A stretch of 64,000 nucleotides of DNA from Agriotes lineatus (GCA_940337035.1 OW679195.1:171216015-171280014), one strand, 5' to 3'; shown: positions 44,863-55,553, numbered from the stretch's first letter. Notes: a model not told the origin generated them from the letters alone. Translations and numbers: made by a program.

Positions 44863-47078
44863 TTGGTTGGTGCTTCCAAAGTCGCCGTTTTCGCGATTTC
44901 CTGCATTTGCCTTAGCCTATCGAGTAACTTTAATATGTACACTACTACCGGTTCGTTGGTTTCCTTTCCAACCCACAACTCCTTGATCATGTTTAATGGA
45001 GATCTAATCTGACGTCCATAAACCAATTCTGCGGGACTAAATCCGTGTGCCGCGTGCGGTGCACATCTCAAAGCGAAAAGCGCTTGATCGATATATTCAT
45101 CCCACTCATTTCCGTTTTCGTAACACAACGCTCTTAGGATTCGCTTGTATACCCCGTGGAATCGTTCTACTGCGTTTGATTGCGGATGATATGCTGAACT
45201 GTGTATGATTTTTATACCACATCGGTCAAGAAATTCGGTCGTTAGATTGCTGGTAAATACAGTGCCCAAATCCATCTGGATTTCGGATGGAAATCCTACT
45301 CGCGAAAATATATTTAATAACCCTTTTACCACCGCTTCAGAATCTGCTACTTTTAATGGGATCGCGTCAGGAAATTTTGTGGCACTACAAATTAGCGTTA
45401 GTAGATATCTGTTTCCCTTCTCGGTTTTCGCTAAAGGTCCTACAATATCCACATTTACTCGCTTATACGGTTCGGTGATTACTGGCACTCTACACATTGG
45501 AGCTTTTTTCCTATCAGTGGGCTTCCCTACGCGCATGCAAACGTCACAGCACTTGATCTTGTTTTTCACGTCTCGTCCCATCTGATTCCACCAATAATTC
45601 TGCTTGATCCTGTCAATGGTTTTGTTACAACCCAAGTGTCCCATCCACATGTTATCATGTGCGATATCTAGCAACTTGCTTTGTAATTTTTCTGGCACCA
45701 TCACTTGCTCAAAGCTCCGACCCAATTTGTCCGTAATTCTCCTGTGCAGTATTCCATAAGCAATGTAGAATTTTGCTCCATTGTTTTCCTTCTTTGATTC
45801 TGCCATCTCAAAATACTCCTTTAATTTTGGATCTTCTAATTGCAGCATTCTTAAGGTTGTCGGTGTAAGTTGTGTTATGTCCGAGTAATCGACATCCGAT
45901 TTAGGTATTGAAAATTGTTCGTCCTTTTCCAGGTTCGGTGATTTATACCCAATCTCCTTTTCCGCTTCTTCTCCCTGTTCGTCGGAATCTTTTCCGTCTT
46001 CTGAACTCTTTACTTCGGCATTCGTTTCTTTATTTTCATCGTGAACCTTTTCCTTTTCCATTATAGCCTTCGCCTGCGCTCTCGTTAATGCGAGCACTTG
46101 TTGAATTACCACATCCTTTTCCTTCGGCAGCATCTCCCACGTTCTATTCGATAGCAGATACGTATAATCTCGAGGCAAACGATTCGCTACAGCTGCTTCA
46201 GTTTCCACCTGAATTTCTGGCAAATTTAATTTTACCTTCGCAACTGGTAACGCCACACATTGTTCATTCAGGAGTCTTTGCACATATACATATTTCCCTG
46301 TATAATCGGCTCCTTTGATTAAATTTGTGTGCACGATATCATAGCTGGCTCCGCTATCTCGTAGTAATTTTGCTTCCACTCCATTTACTTTCGCTATTAT
46401 GGTATAAGGTTCTAGCAGACCTTCCTCGTTCTTGCTCTGGCCTATCGTTGCTAAAACGACTTGTGTTTTGGGACATTCCGGTGAACCTTTATAGTGACCT
46501 ACTGCACCACATCCAAAGCACTTCCCCGGCCTTCGTCTGTCGAAACTGCGTTTGTCCAAGTTTTCCTTGACAACACTTTCCGTTTGCACCTGACTTTTCC
46601 CTAAGTCATTTTTCAAGTTCGACGTCGGCTTAGTTTCGAACTTATTTTTCGATGTCTTGAAGTTTCCATTATATTGCCGTTCCGTACCTGGTCCTCTTTT
46701 GGTGACGTATGTGTCTGCATGCTCTGCAGCTTCCTCCATCGTCTTGGACTTGTTTCGGTCCTCCACCCAAAATTTCATCTCCTCTGGCAACGAACTATAA
46801 AATTTCTCCAAGCACATCAGTTGAGTTAGCTTGTCGAAGTTTCCTTCCGCTTCTTCGCTCTTGATCCATTCCTGGAAATTGGTTTTTAGTTGGTATGCAA
46901 ATTCCGCATAACTCTGGTCAGTTTTCCGTTTCCCGTACCGAAATTTCGTTCTAAAAACTTCTGCTGTTAGCTGATATTTCTTGAGCAGACTAGCCCTGAC
47001 TTTGTCGTAATCTTTGCTGTCCTCTTCTGTTAATCGAGGCACGACCTCATTCGCTGTTGGTGACAACACACTCGTCAA
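44778..47078 (-). CDS. Gag C-part, protease and integrase (element 2)
   Basis: 766 codons. The start is capsid-like (LTEEDSKDYDKVRASLLKKY, then CLEKFYSSLPEEMKFWVEDR), of the type related to SCAN domains. A zinc knuckle CFGCGAVGHYKGSPEC follows (note spacing), then protease LLRDSGASYDIV. After an acidic linker comes integrase: HDNMWMGHLGCNKTIDRI ... CCDVC (HHCC), VNVDIVGPL, IQMDLGTVFTSN and HPQSNAVERFHGVYKR. It ends at YYEVGEKVMLI then out-of-frame residues. The start given is a non-ATG codon. Gag upstream is in another frame, so the real protein began earlier. Confidence 0.95.
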   Translation of the reverse strand: MTSVLSPTANEVVPRLTEEDSKDYDKVRASLLKKYQLTAEVFRTKFRYGKRKTDQSYAEFAYQLKTNFQEWIKSEEAEGNFDKLTQLMCLEKFYSSLPEEMKFWVEDRNKSKTMEEAAEHADTYVTKRGPGTERQYNGNFKTSKNKFETKPTSNLKNDLGKSQVQTESVVKENLDKRSFDRRRPGKCFGCGAVGHYKGSPECPKTQVVLATIGQSKNEEGLLEPYTIIAKVNGVEAKLLRDSGASYDIVHTNLIKGADYTGKYVYVQRLLNEQCVALPVAKVKLNLPEIQVETEAAVANRLPRDYTYLLSNRTWEMLPKEKDVVIQQVLALTRAQAKAIMEKEKVHDENKETNAEVKSSEDGKDSDEQGEEAEKEIGYKSPNLEKDEQFSIPKSDVDYSDITQLTPTTLRMLQLEDPKLKEYFEMAESKKENNGAKFYIAYGILHRRITDKLGRSFEQVMVPEKLQSKLLDIAHDNMWMGHLGCNKTIDRIKQNYWWNQMGRDVKNKIKCCDVCMRVGKPTDRKKAPMCRVPVITEPYKRVNVDIVGPLAKTEKGNRYLLTLICSATKFPDAIPLKVADSEAVVKGLLNIFSRVGFPSEIQMDLGTVFTSNLTTEFLDRCGIKIIHSSAYHPQSNAVERFHGVYKRILRALCYENGNEWDEYIDQALFALRCAPHAAHGFSPAELVYGRQIRSPLNMIKELWVGKETNEPVVVYILKLLDRLRQMQEIAKTATLEAPTKSKGYYDLKAKASYYEVGEKVMLIKRLL

Positions 47079-47602
47079 TCGAATTGGCCACGATTCCTTA
47101 TATTTGTTAAATACAATCCCATGTCACCGTCATCCTTGAAAGGTTGCAATTGTTTTGTCATATTCAAGGACATATTCCTAATTGCATTGACATCATGTAC
47201 ATTATTTTCATTTGCCGTTTGAGCTTGGGCCTGAGCAATTTTCACTTGAGCATCTAATCTAGCTACCTCCAATCTTTCTTCTCGCTCCCTTTCCGCTAAT
47301 TCTAACCGTTCTCCCCTTTCAGCTAATTCTAACCGTTCTCTCCTTTCCCTTTCAGCTAATTCTAATTTTTCTTTTCGTTCCCTTTCAGCTAATTCTCGTT
47401 CCCTGCTAGCTAATTCTTCCCACTTGTCCTTCCGAGGGTTTTCCTCCCAGGCACCTAATTCTACCTTAATGTCCTCTACCGAATGTTGAGCCTTAATCAA
47501 TTCTTCTATGATCTCTGCCTTTTTCTTTTTCTCCGGTAATTCCAACAGATTAGCAACATATTTCAATTCGTTCACCGAAAAAATACTGTATTCGGAAACC
47601 AT
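47075..47602 (-). pseudogene. Gag N-terminal part (element 2)
   Basis: 175 codons from ATG at 47602. The first 50 residues (FSVNELKYVANLLELPEKKK) look like a SAP-type helical start. Then comes a long coiled coil of repeated ELAERERKEKLE units, then FKDDGDMGLYLT, the start of capsid. The frame ends at a TGA at 47075-47077 while capsid continues in the next frame as WPIRLTSVL. A frameshift, probably with a small deletion, therefore lies near 47080-47110. A programmed shift is less likely because it falls inside a domain. Confidence 0.85.
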
Positions 47603-48574
47603 TGTTTGTTTTTAAATGAAACACTTGATAAAAATTTAAATTCTGTAAACCAGGAATTTTGCGTAACTCGTAAATTACCTATCGCTGCTGTAAAAACGTA
47701 ACTAGTTCACAACCCGTCGAAAATTTACTATTACTGACAACTACGAGCAATACCTGATCCTATTATTTCAAAAAAATATATACACAACCTTACTAAATCG
47801 CATAATAAGACCATATAATTCCGAAACAAACAACAAGTATTATTTACCCACAACTGGAATTTTCTGCTTTCCCCGCTGTGCTGTCGTCTTATTCCCACAG
47901 ATCTGGACGCGCCGCCTCCCTGTTCTGAAGCCGCTTCCCTGTCTTTTTTTCTGGAGTTTCCGCCGTCACTCACTTCGACACTTTTACTGGCTTTCCCTGC
48001 ACTACACTGGTTTTTCTTCGTTGTCAGTTTTACCTGACGTTGTTCCCAGAATGCTGCCTCGCCGCCCCTTCGAATGACTGCCCTCCTGTTGTCTGGCCGC
48101 CTCCACGGATTCCTTGCCGTCACCTCCTCGACGCTTGCTGGTTTTCCAACGTTTCCACTCTTACGTGACGCCGTCCCCAGTCCTCTACGCTGTTCCCGGA
48201 TTGACCGCTCCCGTTGGACCACGGAATTTCCTGCATTCACTCCTCGACGCACCTGGATTTTACCTACGCCGCTCCCCGCAATGAACGTTCCCGTTGTCTG
48301 GCCGCCTTCACGGATTCCTTGCCGTCACCTCCTCGACGCTCGCTGGTTTTCCAACGTTGCCACTTTTACGTGACGCCGTCCCCAGTCCTCTACGCCGTTC
48401 CCGGAATGACCGCTTCCGTTGTACCGCCTCAGTTTATTAGATGCTTTTTCCCGTCCTGTTCACGTGCTTCCCCTTGTATATTTCAACGCTTGCACTTGGA
48501 CCGACTTCGAAACAAAAGAAATCTTCTGTCGTGCGATTTAAATAAGTTATAAATTACACCGCTTGATCACCACT
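47603..48574 (-). other. 5' leader of element 2 with internal direct repeats
   Basis: It runs from the 5' LTR to gag. Its outer half is much more GC-rich than the rest of the element and contains two direct copies of a 129-bp segment (48088-48216 and 48293-48421), offset by 205 bp. An ORF of 173 codons (47731-48252) is Arg/Gly/Ser-rich without a recognised domain and I do not call it a gene. Packaging or translation functions are possible but unsupported. Confidence 0.75.
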
Positions 48575-49301
48575 ATTGCGAGACGCCTAAAGTCGGGGTA
48601 ACTGGCAATCCTTTTAATTGAAACACACTCGGACACGAAGACCAAAGCTACTGAGATTAATAAGAACACTTAAGTAGATACAAATACTTGCATTTATTTT
48701 TCTGCCGTTTACAGAAACCTTAAGTTTACGTATTTACATCTTCTTATTAACTGTCTTAATTCTAAGTCCATTCTGACCAAGAAAGCTCGGTGGGCGTTTA
48801 CAAAGTTCCCAATAACCTATCAGAGCTGGTCTAAATTTTGGACATTTGGCATTACGCGGACGTGACCGTTCATAATAGTTCTATGAATTTTTACAAGCTT
48901 GAGGATTTCCCATGGTGAAATGTGGCCTGTTCGGACCCTTAGTAAATTACCGCTATAAAGATTTAAAATTCTACTAAAGCATTTGGTCCCAGCTGCAAAT
49001 AGTTTTTATGATCGAGTTGCAACCGTTGCTTCTTCTAATCACGTACCGGTCATATACATCACTCAATATTTCGGTTTATGAAGTAAACGCTGCATAAACT
49101 TACTCTAATCTTATTCGTGAGATTGGAATATCTCCAGCTTCCCAAGCGAAAGGCACGTTTCTAAACATCCGCTTGTTGTAATTTAAATATGACATTTTCC
49201 TACGAATTTTACCTTAAAATATTATACAGATGGCTTACAGCTAACTAAAGTACAGTATATTCCTACATAGTTCATTAAATTAAAGAACGCAAATCGTAAC
49301 A
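48575..49301 (-). repeat. 5' LTR of element 2
   Basis: Pairs with 42117-42843. It is flanked by target duplication GTATT (49302-49306) and internally by the primer binding site. Confidence 0.95.
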
Positions 49302-49403
49302 GTATTCAGAATTAGATACATATACATATATTCTTACAGAAGTAGAACAAAATTTAAAAAATACTGAAATCCCTTTAATTTGTACTCGAATCTTTTTAAC
49401 GCA

Positions 49404-49765
49404 GAAGCCGCGTGGCGCTGTTGGGTAAGCGCCAGACTTGCATTAAGCAAGTCCTCGGTTCGAATCCCGCGGGGGTCGGAATTTTTCCGCCTTGGCGATT
49501 AGAATCGGGCTCGGTGAGACCATTCACAGTTGGGCACCAAATTAACTGTGCTCTACTCAGAACCACAGACCTAAGAGATAGAGTAACAAGGTCAACACAT
49601 CACCAATACACACACCTCATACAATAGTTGCTGCGCAAGCACCAAAGGCGCGATCCAACTCTGTATCCCGAATCCGGGGCAAGTTGATCATTGTACCGCC
49701 AGATGCCAGCGCATAAAGCACCAGCCTCGACACCGGAAGGTAACAGGGGAGGTTACAGATAATAC
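49404..49765 (+). mobile_element. tRNA-derived SINE, longer copy
   Basis: The head has A box TGGCGCTGTTGGGTAAGCG and B box GGTTCGAATCC, then GGGGGTCGGAATTTTTCC. A longer body than the 22715 copy includes CACCAAAGGCGCGATCCAAC. Tail GAGGTTACAGATAATACAT. TTTTTAACGCAG occurs just before the head and again after the tail (49393 and 49769), a probable target-site duplication. Confidence 0.85.
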
Positions 49766-50295
49766 ATCTTTTTAACGCAGTTGCAATGTAGGTACTGCAT
49801 ATACAACTGGATATTTTGAGTGACCAGCCACAAAACCAGCTGACTTCAATTTAATGAAATTAAATCTTACACCTTGACAACGAATGTACACACTATTTTC
49901 TTCCATTTCATTTGACATTTTATTTGAAACATACGCCAGCCAGTCTGGCAGCCAAACAGAATTAGCCCTTGCGCATTACGCACAAACCCCAATCATTCTG
50001 TCCTTCAATTTTCAATTTTTAACACGCCATATAGAAGTAATACATATATGGGTTAAGTTAAGTTATAAGCTAAGCTAAGGTTAGGTTAGGTTATTAACCG
50101 CGAGAGGAATTTTAATTTCGTGGAAATTCATAATTACCGGTTTTTAATATAACTTTTGACTCTTTTGGTTACCTTTACTTAAATGTAATACGTTCGGATT
50201 TTCCAAGCGTTTGGCTTTCCAACGACACCACATTTGACAGGGTCCGGTATACAGGAGACTATAAAATAATAAGTCTCCCGTATACCGGAATCATT

Positions 50296-50640
50296 TTTAC
50301 TTCCTTTTGAATAAAGGAGGTTTAAAAAAATTTAAAAAAAACTGAAAAATCACAAGAGTAAACACCTACTTCCGGTTGTGCGATTTTCTTCAAAAGCTTG
50401 CTGTCTCATCTTCATAGTACACAAAACTTATATATGAAGTTTCAACGCCATACCTATTTTCCTTTTTGACATATACTGTTCACAGATACACAGACTGACA
50501 GACACACACAGACAGACCAATGAAAAAAAATTGTGTTTTGGGTTCAGGGGTCTCTAAAACGTGAATATCTGTTGAAAACTCAATTTCGAATGTTTGGGGT
50601 GAATCCAATACTTCCTTTATTGTAAAACGAAGTAAAAATT
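50296..50640 (-). repeat. Dispersed repeat family A, internally deleted copy
   Basis: Reverse-complement order of family A blocks: CACAAGAGTAAACACCTACT, CAAAACTTATATATGAAGTT, the GTCTGT tract, TGTGTTTTGGGTTCAGGGG and the head hairpin AATACTTCCTTTATTGTAAA. The terminal 3' hairpin end and middle are missing. Confidence 0.85.
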
Positions 50641-50786
50641 AGAAAGCTTTGCAAGACTGACATATAAGTCATTAATGTCATTTTGAAATATTTTTGAAAC
50701 ATTCCACTGGGTATTATCATTGTTCTAAGTTACTTTTTTCCTTACGTGTTTCTTCAGTTTTATGTTTTTGGTTGTGGATAAAAGTC

Positions 50787-51096
50787 ATGGCATACAGTTT
50801 TCTGGAGGATGCAGACATGTATCTGATACTAGACGAATGTGGCGGTAACTTTCTTCAAGCTACAAATTTATATACTGAACTTCATCCAAACAGGAGGCAT
50901 CCCAATGCTAACGTTATTCAAAGATTAGATCAGCGCTTAGGCGAAACAGAAAGATTTGAACTTATGCAGGGAGTAGATGGAGGCCGTCGATGATATGTTT
51001 TAGTACCCGAAATGGAAGAGAATTCTTAAATGTATTTGAAGACGAACTTCACCAAAGTACCGGCTCTGTAGCTGGAAGATTTGATATTAACCATAC
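50787..51096 (+). pseudogene. DDE transposase, N-terminal DUF4817-type part
   Basis: ATG at 50787: MAYSFLEDADMYLILDECGG, then NFLQATNLYTELHPNRRHPN, matching the DUF4817 helix-turn-helix start common in insect mariner/IS630-like proteins. It breaks at a TGA (50991) and a frame change, then runs to LEDLILTIPY-type sequence cut by the LTR of element 3 at 51097. The remainder is at 55559-56270. Confidence 0.8.
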
Positions 51097-51257
51097 TGTT
51101 ATGTTTAAATACATTCAGCCATGTTTTGTAATTACTAGTTTTTGTTTCTCACAGTATTTTTATTCTGATTGTCAAATGTGAATTCTATTTTGAATAATTA
51201 ATAAAAAACTACAAACTATAACGAATTAAAAAGATTGTGAACATGTAAGATACAACA
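51097..51257 (+). repeat. 5' LTR of element 3
   Basis: 161 bp, TG...CA ends. Matches 55393-55553. Confidence 0.95.
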
Positions 51258-51284
51258 GTGGTGTCAGAAGTTGGATTAAGGAAG

Positions 51285-52380
51285 ATGTCTGTCACACCCG
51301 AGATGCTCGAGTCCTTTGCGGGCATCTTTGCAAATGCTATTCAGAAAGCGATTACAGATGCAACGCAGGCAGCAATAGTCAACGCTGCTCAACCTACCCA
51401 ACAAGCTCCTGCTACAAAAACACCATCATTTGCTATGAGTGAGTACAAAACGTCCGATTCAACTACGGTAGAGGATTATTTCAAACGCTTCGATTGGGTT
51501 CTTCAGTTAAGCAAAATTGCTGATACAGAACATCATCAATACGCTCGTGTATACATGGGACCAGAGTTGAACAATGCACTCAAGATCCTCGTTAGTCCAC
51601 AAGCACCAGAGGAAAGTTCTTATGCTCACATCAAAGCCAAACTAATAAGCCATTTCGATCAAGTTAAAAACAAATACGCCGAAAGTATTAAATTCCGCCA
51701 GATTGCCCAAGAGAAAGACGAAACTGTTGCCAATTTTGCTCTGCGTCTCAAGCAAGGTGCTGCGTACTGTGAGTATGGGGTATTTTTAGACCGAATGTTA
51801 ATGGAACAAATGCTCCATGGGCTTGAATCACGTGATACTTGCGATGAAATTATTTCAAAAAAACCAAAGACTTTCACTGCAGCGTACGAAATCGCACACT
51901 CTCTGGAGGCGACGCGTAACGCGGCTGTGACAGTAAAGACATCGGCTTCACTAGTAGTTCCTGAGACCAGTGTTGAATCCAGGGGGGTGACCGGGAGGGA
52001 AATTCCCCCCCGGGCAGTACAGCATCCCCCCCCCCCCCCCCCGGAAAAATTACCACATCATATTAATTTTTTTGTATTTATACAAGAATGGGTGAATTGC
52101 GAGGAAATAGGTAAAAATACCCCCCAGAAGTTTCATTTCCCCCTCCAGATTAAACAGTCTGAATTCAACACTGCCTGAGACTACAAATAAACTGGGCTAT
52201 GCGCAACCCCATGTTAAAAGGGGACAGGGCCGACGACAACGTCAGGAAGTAAACCAGCGAGAAACATCTAATTGCAATGGCTGCGGTGGTCGTCACCTTC
52301 GAAGACAGTGCAAGTTTCTAGATGCGGAATGCCACATATGTGGTAAAAGAGGCCACATTTCAAAGGTGTGTAGATCCAAG
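51285..52380 (+). pseudogene. Gag (element 3)
   Basis: ATG at 51285 (MSVTPEMLESFAGIFANAIQ). Capsid: TTVEDYFKRFDWVLQLSKIA to AYEIAHSLEA. An 18-base C run (52026-52043, read as Pro) and a frame change follow; the frame stops at 52178. Further on, in another frame, are two zinc knuckles, CNGCGGRHLRRQC and CHICGKRGHISKVC. Capsid forms the particle and knuckles bind RNA. The sequence between 52000 and 52150 looks altered relative to a normal Gag linker. Confidence 0.9.
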
Positions 52381-52933
52381 ACTTTGCAAATCATGGAAAC
52401 ACTCACACCTTCACCACCGCCAGTGGATACTGTCGATTACATACAATATTTACGGAAAGTAAACGAGGGAAAAGCTATGACACTTCTTGACCGAAAGATG
52501 ATCTCGGTGCAGATCGATGGGCGAAACCTGGAGATGGAATTAGACACCGGCGCTCCATGTGGTATCATCAGCAAAAAAAACTTTGCGCAATATTAAGCCA
52601 ACTTTGCAATTGCAGAAAACGGATAGACAATTTGCAAGTTACACACGACACAAAATCAGTTGTATCGGGCGCATACCTGTCGACGTCACCGTCGGAAAAA
52701 CTTCCCGTAAGTTAAACCTCTACGTCGTCGAAGGTGACTTTGATCTCTTCGGCAGAGAATGGATTAATCAGTTTACCCACGAAATTAATTTCGTCGCACT
52801 CTTCTCCTCATCAAATCAGGTTAATATACTGACAACAGCAACTCCAAATCTGACCTTCAGGCAACAAGAACATCTTAACCAACTCCTCGTGTTTGGCAAG
52901 ATTGCAGGTAAACTCACACTTGACGGTCGATGA
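52366..52933 (+). pseudogene. Protease (element 3)
   Basis: MISVQIDGRNLEMELDTGAP followed by CGIISKKNF carries an intact D-T-G-A catalytic motif. A frame change at an A run near 52570 follows. The second frame has RIPVDVTVGKTSRKLNLYVV and DLFGREWINQF, the conserved LFGREW end of retroelement proteases. It continues into the RT N-terminal extension (LTFRQQEHLNQLLV). Confidence 0.9.
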
Positions 52934-53380
52934 TGAATTCAGCGAAGCCTTAACATTAAATACGGCGCAGCAAATATTCCTGCTATCTGGCAACGCCGCA
53001 TGGAAACCGTCTTGCAAGATATTCCAAATGTGCTAAATTTCTTCGACGACATCCTGATACATGCGGACAACTTTGACAACCTATTGACGACTCTCAAAAC
53101 AACCTTGGAAAAGTTGCGATCACATGGCCTTCGCTTAAATCGCTCTAAGTGTGTCTTTGCTTCTCCCGCCGTCGAATTTTTGGGCCACAAAATAGACGCA
53201 CAAGGAGTGCATAAGTCTGATAAACACATCAAAGCAGTAAGATATGCTCCAAAGCCCACAACACCAGAAGAACTGCAACTTTTCTTAGGTAAAGCAACTT
53301 ATTACAGTGCTTTTATTCCTGATCTATCCACCAAAGACAGGCCTCTGCGAGACATGCGGTTGAGGGAGTCTTTCACCTAG
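52920..53380 (+). pseudogene. Reverse transcriptase remnant (element 3), first half deleted
   Basis: After GKLTL the sequence jumps to DDEFSEALTLNTA, skipping roughly 150 codons of fingers and first palm motifs. What remains is IPAIWQRRMETVLQDIPNVL, the catalytic FFDDILIHA, KCVFASPAVEFLGHKIDAQG and the connection LQLFLGKATYYSAFIPDLS. Without motif A this RT cannot work. Confidence 0.9.
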
Positions 53381-53389
53381 ACGGCTGAT

Positions 53390-53760
53390 GCCGAGAAAGC
53401 GTATGAAGATATTAAAAGCACACTGACCTCACCTCAGGTCTTAATGTCATACGACCTATCGCTACCACTTCTGTTGGCTACTGACGCTAGCAAAACGGGA
53501 CTGGGCGCAGTTCTTTCGCATCGCTTGAATAACGGCAATGAGCGTCCAATTGCCTACGCAAGTCGAACGATGAGTGCAATGGAACAACGCTACCCAGAGA
53601 TCGACAAAGAAGCCTTAGCCATCCTCTGGGCCGTTCAAAAGTTCTTTTTGTACCTATACGCCCGTCACTGGACGCTAATAACGGACCACAAGCCACTGTC
53701 ACAAATCCTGCACCCTGAGAAGTCATTACCAGTGCTGTGCATCAGCCGTATGACAAATTA
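53390..53760 (+). pseudogene. RNase H (element 3)
   Basis: LPLLLATDASKTGLGAVLSH, IDKEALAILWAVQKF and HWTLITDHKPLSQIL contain the expected acidic residues. A stop at 53380 and frame changes near 53740 separate it from RT and integrase. Confidence 0.9.
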
Positions 53761-55383
53761 TGCAGATTTTTGGGAAATTTTGACTACAACGTTATTTTTA
53801 AAACGACAGAGGCGAACGCGAATGCCGACTACTCCTCTCGTGCTTCACTACCTGCGAATGTTCACCAAAATTATAGTCATCAAGAGAGGGAAGAAGAATA
53901 CGACGCATTCGATCAATTCATTGTCGGACACATCAAACAACTTCCAGTTAACAACCAATACATCGCTCAAGAAGCGCGGAAAGATCCGCATCTTGGAAAA
54001 ATTATGAGACTACTCGAATCGGGCCAGTGCCTCGCACGTGCGGGGTATAAAGCACCGGAAGTAAATTATAGGATATGTGCTAATTGTCTCGTTTTTGAAC
54101 ATAGAGTTGTGATTCCGACAACTCTACGCAACGCAGTACTAACCGACCTTCACACAGCACATCTAGGAATGATAAAAATGAAAGGACTGGCACGATCGTT
54201 TGTCTTCTGCCCAGGTATCGATGCAGACATCGAGCGTACAGCAAGATCATGCAGCGACTGCGCCAAACACGCACATGCTCCACCAAAATTTCGAGAGCAC
54301 CATTGGGAATACCCCAAGGGACCATGGGAACGTATTCATGTAGACTATGCCGGACCGTTTGCAGGCACGATGCTACTCATCATTTGGGATGCTTACAGCA
54401 AGTGGCTTGAGTTGAAAGTTACCAACACAATGACGGCTAGTGCCACCATCTCTATTTTAGACGAACTGTTTGCTGCTTATGGGGTTCCCGTAACAGTGGT
54501 CTCGGATAACGGCACCAATTTCACCTCCGTCGCATTCAAGGCCTTCCTACAGGCAGTGGGCGTCAAATTCCATAAGCTAATAGCCCCGTACCATCAATCA
54601 ACAAATGATCAAGCCGAACTCAGCGTTCAAACTGTGAAGGATGACATGAAAGCCATGGGAACAACAAGAAGTTCTCTACAACAGAATCTGAATGAATTTC
54701 TTCGGCAGTACAGAAAAGCACCGCATTCGACCACGAATCAGTCACCGTCTCAACTTTTCCTGGGACGCTCACTCCGTACACGATTGGATCTCGTCAGACC
54801 GGATGATTTATATACCAGGATGACTGAAAAACAATATGTTACATTCCAGCCAACGTTTCGCACGTTCCAATCAGATCAATCAGTGTTATTTATGTCAGGC
54901 AATCCTCGCATGGACAAATGGGTTCCCGGAACCATCCTTGTTCGCATAGGGGATCTCCACTACGAAATTGAGTACCTGGGAAAACGATATAAGCGACACA
55001 TTGATCAAATACGAAGAAGCGGAAACGAACAGCCGCTGAGGAAGCAAGAATCAGAAGAAGAAGACCATCCTCGGATTGCTTATACCCAACCTCTCTCCTC
55101 TACGGCAGCAACATCTCTTACCCCTACGGCGGCAACATCTCTTACCCCTACGGCGGCAACATCTCTCACCCCTACTGCAGCAACACTACCGATAGTTCAG
55201 AACTCAACATCGCCTGTGGAACATCCAAATGTAGACCGCTCTACAGCAGTAACTCCACCAACATCGCCAGTGGAACAATCACAGGATACCAACGGATACA
55301 GTATTCCCATTCGTACATCACCAGCGACGCCACGCAGATCGCTCAGGCAGAAGAAACCAAGGGCCATCTTCTCACCCTCGTAA
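53737..55383 (+). CDS. Integrase (element 3)
   Basis: 548 codons, stop TAA abutting the purine tract. It begins with the RNase H end (NANADYSSR), then the zinc-binding HTAHLGMIKMKGLARSF ... CSDC. Core: IHVDYAGPFAG, TVVSDNGTNFTS and YHQSTNDQAELSVQTVKDD (Glu present, though the usual NGQAER reads NDQAEL). GPY-like region VLFMSGNPRMDKWVPGTILV. The C-terminus holds an eight-residue repeat TPTAATSL encoded by a 24-bp tandem repeat. Apparently uninterrupted, but with no partner RT in this copy. Confidence 0.9.
   Translation: MHQPYDKLCRFLGNFDYNVIFKTTEANANADYSSRASLPANVHQNYSHQEREEEYDAFDQFIVGHIKQLPVNNQYIAQEARKDPHLGKIMRLLESGQCLARAGYKAPEVNYRICANCLVFEHRVVIPTTLRNAVLTDLHTAHLGMIKMKGLARSFVFCPGIDADIERTARSCSDCAKHAHAPPKFREHHWEYPKGPWERIHVDYAGPFAGTMLLIIWDAYSKWLELKVTNTMTASATISILDELFAAYGVPVTVVSDNGTNFTSVAFKAFLQAVGVKFHKLIAPYHQSTNDQAELSVQTVKDDMKAMGTTRSSLQQNLNEFLRQYRKAPHSTTNQSPSQLFLGRSLRTRLDLVRPDDLYTRMTEKQYVTFQPTFRTFQSDQSVLFMSGNPRMDKWVPGTILVRIGDLHYEIEYLGKRYKRHIDQIRRSGNEQPLRKQESEEEDHPRIAYTQPLSSTAATSLTPTAATSLTPTAATSLTPTAATLPIVQNSTSPVEHPNVDRSTAVTPPTSPVEQSQDTNGYSIPIRTSPATPRRSLRQKKPRAIFSPS
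55098..55185 (+). repeat. 24-bp tandem repeat in integrase tail
   Basis: Three to four copies of CTACGGCGGCAACATCTCTT ACCC, coding TPTAATSL. Variation is mostly synonymous or Ser/Thr-neutral. Confidence 0.85.
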
Positions 55384-55392
55384 AGGAAGAAA

Positions 55393-55553
55393 TGTTATGT
55401 TTAAATACATTCAGCCATGTTTTGTAATTACTAGTTTTTGTTTCTGACAGTATTTTTATTCTGATTGTCAAATGTTAATTCTATTTTGAATAATTAATAA
55501 AAAACTACAAACCATAACTAATTAAAAAGATGGTGAAAATGTGAGATACAACA
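55393..55553 (+). repeat. 3' LTR of element 3
   Basis: 161 bp, matches 51097-51257. Confidence 0.95.

Larger units (their letters stand above)
42112..49306 (-). mobile_element. Ty3/gypsy element 2, Gmr1-like order (integrase before RT)
   Basis: The element is 42117-49301. The 5-bp target duplication GTATT is at 42112-42116 and 49302-49306. LTRs of 727 bp differ at only about three positions by eye. Element-strand LTRs start TGTTACG. The candidate primer site TGGTGATCAAGCGG lies at 48572 downward, and the purine tract GGGGGCAAC abuts the 3' LTR (42844-42852). Internal order is Gag, protease, integrase, RT, RNase H. Breaks: a frameshift in gag near 47090 and a 67-bp tandem duplication between integrase and RT. 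A recent insertion. Confidence 0.95.

Noticed and set aside
47731..48252. 173-codon ORF in the leader of element 2
   Set aside because: Low-complexity Arg/Gly/Ser composition, lies in a duplicated leader, and no recognised domain.
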